Below, piece by piece: positions 57,359-64,000 of a DNA stretch of 64,000 nucleotides. The position numbers and the translations under genes were made by a program. Within the stretch, counting starts at the first letter, position 1. The number at the start of each line of letters is the position of its first letter. Source of the stretch: Xiphophorus maculatus (lineage: Eukaryota > Chordata > Actinopteri > Cyprinodontiformes > Poeciliidae); contig NC_036447.1 in assembly GCF_002775205.1 (NCBI RefSeq), positions 6,684,501-6,748,500 of the forward strand. Direction: 5' to 3'. The notes beneath the pieces were generated by a model, which worked only from the letters and a program-made list of their open reading frames with translations, made no database searches and was not told the DNA's origin.

Positions 57359-58394
57359 ACCAAGATTGGACTGGGACAGTATCAAACAGCCATTACACAT
57401 GTGAATATTTAGGTTGTGTCCAGCTGTGACTAATGTCAGATTGAGCCATCAGAACCAGAGTTATAAAGTGGTACAAATAGTTATACAGGTTTGCATGTTT
57501 TATTTAGAATGACAACATTTTAGGAATTCTTACAGATTAGAGTCGTAACAATACATGACGAATATCAGCAGCTAGCGGATTAGCTTCAGGGTTCTGCTAT
57601 ATAAAGGAAAACCACTGACACTCTGAAAAATGCAGAATATATATAAATGTTGTAGAAATTGTTTTATATATACAGTGCGTCTTTTTTTTTAATGGGAATT
57701 GTGTAATTTTGGGAGCCGTTTGTGAAAGTGAGATGATTGATCCAATGTCAGTTAGCTTTACACTTTGTTTTTTTGAGACATCCTACACTGAAAATTGAGA
57801 CCGGAGCTCCAACTTTAAAAAAGATTTGTTAATTAGTCACCAATAATTGAATGAAGTTTATCAAGCTTACATTATTTACATTTGTTTAACTTGAAAATAC
57901 ATAATAAATTAACTTGGGTAGGCTTAATTTGATTATTGGTGACTAATTAGTTTAAATATATTTAAGTTGTATTTCCTGTTCTCTTTTTTCAGTGTAATTT
58001 TTAAACGTTTTAGTTGAGCTCTTACCGCTCTCCCTAAATGCTGTTCAATGAGAACATCAACTGTTGTATTTTAATGGAACATCAAATGTAACATTGCCTT
58101 TATTTTGAGGTGTTTTATTTATTTTTATTTGGGTTCATTGATGACAGGAAGTTATTTTTGCCTGATGGAGTTTGGAGGATTTGTTGTTGGCTTAAGTGGA
58201 AGTTGAAGGGAGGGATTTTTTCCCACCAGTTTGAGCAGAAATGAACAAAAAGCACAACAGGTGACAATTGGGTAAAGCAAACACAAAAGAAAGTAAATTG
58301 ATGATCAGATCGTTGATTTTTACCTTTGCAGAATCATTAACACTTTTGTTTTTTGTTCTGAAATAAGGCGTGTTTTTTGTGTTTTCAGACTTTA
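57359..58394 (+). other. Presumed arhgap19 3' UTR and flank
   Basis: AT-rich sequence after the stop with no protein-like frame. The poly(A) site is not clear. 57780-57980 has internal similarity (GACTAATTAG phrases) suggesting another small repeat. Confidence 0.4.
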
Positions 58395-60780
58395 TGACAT
58401 GATGGCGTATTAGGACCATTATATGTAGAAAAAAAAAGGAGCAAAATTTCCACCAAAAAACTTAAAACTTTATAGAATACAACAAACATGAACATTTCTG
58501 AGCTTGAAAAGATGAATATTTTCTGATTTTTTTTTTTTTTAGATTAATCAAATAAATTTTCTAGAGAGAACTTTTGACACTAAGAAAATTTCCAAAAGTT
58601 ACAATTATTTTTATTTGGAACTGAGAAATTTACACTATTATCTTTCTAGACAATTTCTGAGATTAATCTCAAAGTTTAGGATTTTATGTTCCCTAGCAAA
58701 AATTAGACTTTTCAAACTCAGAATTTTAAAATTTTTGTCTAGAAAATCTAAAAATTTCTGAGTTTTTTTTGTGTGCAAATTTTCAACTCTGAAATGTTCA
58801 AGTTTCTTCAAAACAAATTTCTGAGATCAATCTCAAACCTTTGGCGTCTTTTTCCTAGCGAATATTTGACTTTTCAAACTAAGAAATTTCCTTGTTTTTC
58901 CTATAAAACTTCTTAGTTTTCACTTTGAACTTTTCAAATTCTGAATTTTTGCATTTTTTTCAAGAAAATTTCTGATATCTCAAAATTTGAGTTTTCTTCT
59001 AGGAAATTTTTAACTTGTCAAACTGATAAATTTTATTAGTTTCAAAATAAATTTTTTTGGGTGGAAATTTACTTTTTTCACTCTACATTTGCCCCAATAT
59101 ACCGTCTGACACGGCCTCTCCTCTAAACCCCAGATCTCCACTAGTTCTCCCTAGCAGTATTTTCCTTAAAATACTAAAAGTGATTTCTGTTTGGAGGCCA
59201 CGTTACAGTAACCTGTGATTTATCATGTGATGGAGCCACGTTTCTCCTTTAAGACTGATTCTCTTACCTGAGCTGGAAATGTGCTGCTGTTGTATCTTGT
59301 TTGAGTTTTTGGACGCTCTGAGGAAGCAGGAAAGATGGATTGATGAAAGTGATGAAGGGCTGAACCTGACAGAAGGACAATAATATACCTCATTTATCTG
59401 GGTTTGGATGCCTTGTTCTTTTTTCTAGACGTACATCGGTTTTATTTTGAGAATTAAACTGATATTTATCTGTTGTCTCAAGATAAATTTTTGGTTGTGA
59501 AGAGGCTGGGTTTTGGAAGATTCACTTTGGATTTAATTTCTGGAATCATTTCTTAGTAAGAGAAACATGTTCAGTCTTTAAAACTGTTACATTGTGCTGT
59601 GAAGTATTATTTTTAAGTTGCACATAAACACTCAGAGTAAACTTGTTACATTTCCTCTGGCCTGCAGAGGAAATTTAGAAGGAATGTGGAGATAAGTGAC
59701 ATTTTTATTTTATTTTTTCAATTACTACACTTTTTTTTTTTTATTGTTGGGATGCTAACAGGTCACTTTAATAATATTCTGTTTGGTTTGTCCAAGCACA
59801 ACACTCCCAATATTGTGTTGAATTAACCTGTGACTTCTCTTACGTGGTTTTAACTGTGGTTACATGTTTTTGTAATTTTTTCTATGTAAAATAAGCTAAC
59901 CTTGTACAGAGTGTTCCTTAGTAAGCCATCTGTTTGGATTAAATTTTTTCATCTTCTAACAAACAGCGTTTTGTGAGTTTATGTAGATTTTCTGAATCGA
60001 TTATATTTCTATTAGTGTGATTGTGATGTATTTCTTCATTTCTCCACTAGAGGACGTCGTCATATTGTTAGAAATAATAGAAACCCTCGAGTTCTTTTAA
60101 CTATTGACTGAAATATGGAACCTTTTCAAATTCAGACATTTCCATGTTTTTTTCAGTAAGACTGGAGATCAATTTCAAAATGTCAAACTTTAAAACTCAA
60201 AAATGTCTTTTTTTTAGAGAAAATTTCTGATTTATTTTCTAGCTAATTTTTGACTCTGAATTCAGAATTTTCCATGTTTTTTTTCTAGAAAATTTCTGAG
60301 ATTAATGTAAAGATTTCTAATTTGTTTTCTAGCAAATCTTCAACATGTCAAACTCAAAAACATCCCTTTTTATTAAGAAATTCTCTTGAAATTAGTTTCC
60401 AAATTTCAGTTTTTTCTAGCATATTTTTGACTTTTCAAACTGAAAGACTTTCTTATTTTCTCTACCGAGATTAACCAAAATTTTCTTTTCTTTTTTTAAG
60501 CAAATTTTAGATTTTTCAAATTGAGAAATTTCCATGATTTTTTCCTATAAAATTTCTGAAATTAATTTCAAAATATTCGTTTTTTGAATTCCTATGGTTT
60601 GACTTTTTAAAGAAATGTCCTTATTTTTATTTCTAGAAAATTTCTGAGATCAGTTAAGAAATTTCTGAGTTAATTTTTTTTAAACAAAATCTTCAACTTT
60701 TCAAACTAAAGAAAATTTATTGACAATCTAAAAATGTCTGTTTTTTGTGGAAATTTTTCTTTTTTCCTCTATCTACAATG
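58395..60780. repeat. Degenerate TTTCTGAG-type repeats flanking a unique stretch
   Basis: 58395-59105 and 60110-60780 consist of irregular AAATTTCTGAGATTAATCTC, TTTTCTAGAAAATTTC and CTTTTCAAACTCAGAAA phrases. 59110-60050 is unique AT-rich DNA, possibly distal arhgap19 3' UTR. No gene is seen. Confidence 0.55.
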
Positions 60781-61150
60781 GTCATTTAAAAGCATCTTTT
60801 CCAGACTTCCAGAAGTCATTTTGGATGTGTCTGCAGGAACCCGTCTCCCCAGACGTTCTCCCCAGTGGATCTGTTGATCCTTGACGAGCCATTTTTGCCC
60901 CAGAAACAACAGAGTCCCACCCCTGGAGATGTTGGTGTCTTTGCCCTTTGCTTTGTGGCCGATTATGGCCAAATGAGTCATTCTGTTCACAAAGGAAGCA
61001 GATGGGCTCTGGCTGTAGCCAATTTGTTTTTCCATAACTTCTGAGGCCTGCCTGGTTAAACGAACACAACATAGAAAGCCTTCAGGGCGGGAACAAGGAG
61101 AAACCATCACAAATAATCACGTGTATAAAAAACACCGTGCCACCCCGGTT
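60780..61150. promoter_or_regulatory. Unique block between arhgap19 and the next gene
   Basis: GC-richer, non-repetitive DNA with GATTATGGCCAAATGAGTCA (an AP-1-like TGAGTCA) and CAAAG/CTTTG strings. Overlapping minus-strand frames (60769-61110) contain no recognisable domain. It is a candidate conserved non-coding element about 2.8 kb upstream of the last gene. Confidence 0.25.
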
Positions 61151-61929
61151 GATAATGGTCAAGCTTTAAATCTGTGTTTTAGGTGCAACATTACTGCATT
61201 CACTCCACCACATCTCAGCTGTGAGATATTCGTCTTCAGTTTTTATTCTTTAGTATAAAAAAAATCTTGGTTTCTGTGAAGGTTTGAATTTCAAAGCTTT
61301 GTCAGTGGATTTGTAATAGACTTCTGAGTAAGATCTGTGGCAGCTGACGGCATTTCAGCTCCGCTGGAATCAACGGAAATGCTTTAATTAACCAAAGCTC
61401 TGAATTATGAAGAAAAACATGATCACAGTAAAACAATTTAAATGCAACGTTTCCCCCAGAAGACTTTCTAAGCCTGGTGGTTGTGGCAGTCAGTCATCCA
61501 GCAGCCAGCCATGTTTCTGAGTTACAAAATGTTTAAAGTTGACAGGAAATTTGAAAATATCACTTGATAATTATGTGTTATTGGAAGATTAATATCTGAA
61601 CGCCAACTATAAAGACTTAAAAAATGCAAACATTAAACAAAAACTTAAATAAAACAGCAATGCTAAGCCTGGTGGGGACACAAGTAAAGTCTGGTGGCCC
61701 GCCAGGCTTAATACACTGGGTGAAACCCTGGAATGTAATGTTCAATAATAGTTCTAAAATTAGTTTGTTTTATTTCCTATTTCAGATTAAAATGTAATTA
61801 TTTTTGGTTAAATTGGCTGTTAGTCTATTTTAATAATGATTTAAATTGGTTAAAAGATGCACAACAGAAGTGAGCAGGAACAGAGGAGGTGATTGTGCAA
61901 ACATTAGCGTGGATGTGAATATTTAATGA

Positions 61930-62299
61930 TTTTTTTGGGCGTGGTTATCAAGTCAACCTTTCAGACCTCTGAGGCCTTCTGGTTCTGCTCTGCTAAAACC
62001 AGAACCAGAACCAAACATGGGGAAGCAGCATTCAGTTTCTATGCACCGCAAATCTGGAACAAACTTTCAGAAAACTGAAAAACAGCCGAAACACTGACAT
62101 CCTTTAAATCTAGACAAAACCGCCCTGTTTGGAGTTGCTTTTGAAACATAATCAATGACACATTGATCAACATTTATGATTTATAGTGACACCAAGATGT
62201 AATATTTAAATTGTTGAATTTTGTGTTTTTGTGATGTGAACCACTTTGAACTGCCTTGCTGCTGAAATGTGACACAAATAAATTTGATTGGCTGATTGA
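61930..62299 (+). mobile_element. 3' end of a non-LTR retrotransposon (LINE), truncated
   Basis: It includes the phrases TTCTATGCACCGCAAATCTGGAACAAAC, ACATCCTTTAAATCTAGAC and AACCACTTTGAACTGCC and ends AATAAATTTGATTGGCTGATTG, the typical tail of fish L2/CR1-like LINEs. Only the 3' end is present, as expected of a truncated insertion. Confidence 0.65.
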
Positions 62300-62329
62300 A
62301 GCCTGACAGCTACGGTAACCCTCCTTTCA

Positions 62330-63105
62330 CTACCAAAACACAAAATCTTTCCAAGTAATTTTGGTCTAATTTCTACTGCAAATGTCTTATTTCACTTGAA
62401 ATAAGTCAAACTGACTTACAAGTAACTTTTCAGCAGGATTCAGAAATGTGTTTTAAGTCAATAATTCATTAATTTGGATGAAAAAGTGCTAGTTCTATTG
62501 GCAGGTAAATTGACTTATGGGGAAAATGTGTTACTGTAAGTTAAATAATCTGCCAAGGGAAGTTGTATTTTTTCATCAATATTAAGGAATTATTGACTTA
62601 AAATTAGCCTCTATGTCTTGATAAAAGTTACTGTAAGTTAGTTTTGTCTTATTTCAAGTTTATGACAATATTTGCAGTAGAAACTAGGCCAAAAATACTT
62701 GGTAAGATTTCGTGTTTTTGCAGTGTTGGGCTGCAGCAGACTGTCACTGAAGGAGAGAATTTTTAGAAGTGCACTGATTTATCGGCCAATCGATTTCTTC
62801 AACTTTGGGAGATCGATGATCAGCCGATACACGTGAAGCCAATCTTTCCCCAGGAAAGGTCTAAAAATCAACAACTGTCGTCTTCTGCACGTTTGTAGTT
62901 AACAATCGTCACTCTACTGTTTCCAACTCAGCAACTTTCTTTTCAGACAAAAAAATCGGTATCGGCCAAAATCGGTATCAGCAAACAGGGATTTGCCAAA
63001 ACACTGAAACCTGTGCAGACATTTTGTCTTATTTCAACTGTAATAAGATACTTGCATGAGAAATTGGTGAAAAATACCCGGTAAGACTTTGTGTTTTTTC
63101 AGTGT
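62330..63105. repeat. CTGCAAAAACACAAAATC-family MITE copies
   Basis: A nearly full copy is at 62330-62730, ending GTGTTTTTGCAGTG. A right-end fragment is at 63010-63105. Between them 62770-62990 carries another repeat with ATCGGTATCGGCC phrases. Confidence 0.7.
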
Positions 63106-63159
63106 ACTGGTCCAAACGTAAAGCAAAGTTTTACTGGTTAAATGCCGATAAGTTTATTT

Positions 63160-63911
63160 CATTGAGCGGAGCTTCCTCTGCTGTCTCATCTCTCCACCAA
63201 ATCGCTGGTTCTTTTCCGTTTTCACGTCTTCCCCAGAGTTTCCCAGTCGGATACTTCAGAGCGATCACGACTTCTCATCGTGCCGTCGGAGCCCTGGGCT
63301 CTTTTCCTCCTCTGGGGAGGGGAGAAAAGAGGAAGAGGAGAGAGAGAGAGAGAGCTGGGGGAGTGGAGTGGACCGCTGCTGTCACTGCAGGCGGCTGCTG
63401 ACACTGAATAGATGTGAGTTCATTCTGGGTGTGTGTGTGTGTGTAGGAGGAGTCTTGGTGCTGTTATTTGTAAAAGCCTTTGATAGATGATTACTCTGGG
63501 GTGTGTGAGATAGAGAGGGATTGAGGGAGTCCCCCCCACCCTTTTTCTTTTTTCTTTTCTAGTGGCTCACTGTTCACTGCACAATGACTCAATGAAAAGT
63601 GGAGGGGAGAGGCAAGTGCACTGTACAGCTGCAACACAGAGAGAGAGAGACACACAGGGGAGGAGAGGAAAAGAACCCAGTTGGAGGAGCTGGGGGACAA
63701 GTAGAAGAAGAAGATACACTTGTCCTTTTCCCCTCTCTTTATCTCTGTGAGATTCCTCTCTGGGTTCAAGTGGCGATTGTTCAGCTCCAGCTGAACTTCA
63801 CCCACATCCTCCTGCTGCCCACTTTCACAAACAAGCAGAGAAGTGTTGGTGTGGCGACAGGAGGAGGGAATCGGGTCCAGATCAACCTGGAGAGCCGTGG
63901 AGGACAGCAGG
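63160..63911 (+). promoter_or_regulatory. Promoter and 5' UTR region of the last gene
   Basis: GC-richer sequence with GA-rich tracts (63330-63360), stretches free of the local MITEs, and no ATG-led frame of interest. A possible donor (AGATGTGAGTTC near 63412) suggests the 5' UTR may be spliced. Start sites are not visible. Confidence 0.4.
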
Positions 63912-64000
63912 ATGCCAGCGAGGAGAAGAAAGGATGGAGCCGGGTCGGCGGCGGGTCTGTGGACGATGCTGGCGTGGGCGGTCCTGGTGGGTCCAGGAGG
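63912..64000 (+). CDS. First coding exon of a secreted protein, probably slit1 (cut by the window end)
   Basis: ATG at 63912 follows GACAGCAGG, and 29 codons remain open to the window edge. The peptide has a short basic head (MPARRRKDG) and then a hydrophobic stretch (LWTMLAWAVLVGPGG) that looks like a signal sequence. Nothing diagnostic is included. The assignment rests on gene order: in mammals SLIT1 lies just downstream of ARHGAP19 on the same strand, with known read-through transcripts. Slit1 is a secreted Robo ligand for axon guidance whose first exon encodes the signal peptide. An unrelated secreted protein cannot be excluded. Confidence 0.55.
   Translation, partial: MPARRRKDGAGSAAGLWTMLAWAVLVGPG

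Overview
The window is vertebrate nuclear DNA from a ray-finned fish, most likely a percomorph teleost. The genes have GT-AG introns, the gaps are AT-rich, and non-coding sequence is crowded with short palindromic DNA transposons and CA/TG microsatellites. I recognise three complete genes and one first coding exon. In order they are deltaD (dld, minus strand, 9205-18039), a RhoU-type atypical Rho GTPase (rhou, plus, 37406-41197), the Rho GTPase-activating protein arhgap19 (plus, 43935-57358), and the start of a secreted or membrane protein at 63912-64000. The last is probably slit1, because human ARHGAP19 and SLIT1 are neighbours on the same strand.

Layout. 1-9200 is repeat-rich DNA downstream of dld, with one unique block rich in CATCTG and SOX-like motifs (6190-6560). 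dld has 11 coding exons and encodes 716 residues. It carries MNNL, DSL, eight EGF repeats, one membrane segment and a C-terminal ATEV PDZ ligand split by the last intron, and that intron is filled with nested transposons. dld and rhou are divergent, separated by about 19 kb. In this gap, GC-richer unique islands (about 18.3-19.4, 20.5-20.9, 24.6-25.1, 26.2-26.5, 29.4-29.7, 31.9-32.5 and 33.7-34.1 kb) alternate with transposons. Several islands carry E-boxes, SOX-like sites, an RBPJ site or POU octamers, as expected of enhancers of a neural Delta gene. The gap also holds a possible terminal exon of an unrecognised minus-strand gene (23167-23259) and a possible plus-strand first exon beside a CTCF-like site (30554-30622).

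rhou has three coding exons and an unusual C-terminus. arhgap19 has twelve coding exons and a compact promoter with two CCAAT boxes and a CHR-like element, as in genes expressed in G2/M. From 57.4 to 63 kb lie its presumed 3' UTR, degenerate TTTCTGAG-type repeats, a LINE tail and more palindromic elements. The GC-rich 5' region of the last gene follows.

Function. dld is a Notch ligand; rhou and arhgap19 act on Rho-family signalling and the cytoskeleton; slit1 would be an axon guidance ligand. I see no operon-like or defence system. The most unusual material is regulatory (islands around dld) and architectural (transposons nested up to four deep). Exon coordinates come from reading splice sites by eye; enhancer and repeat calls are inferences from motifs and from similarity between copies inside the window.
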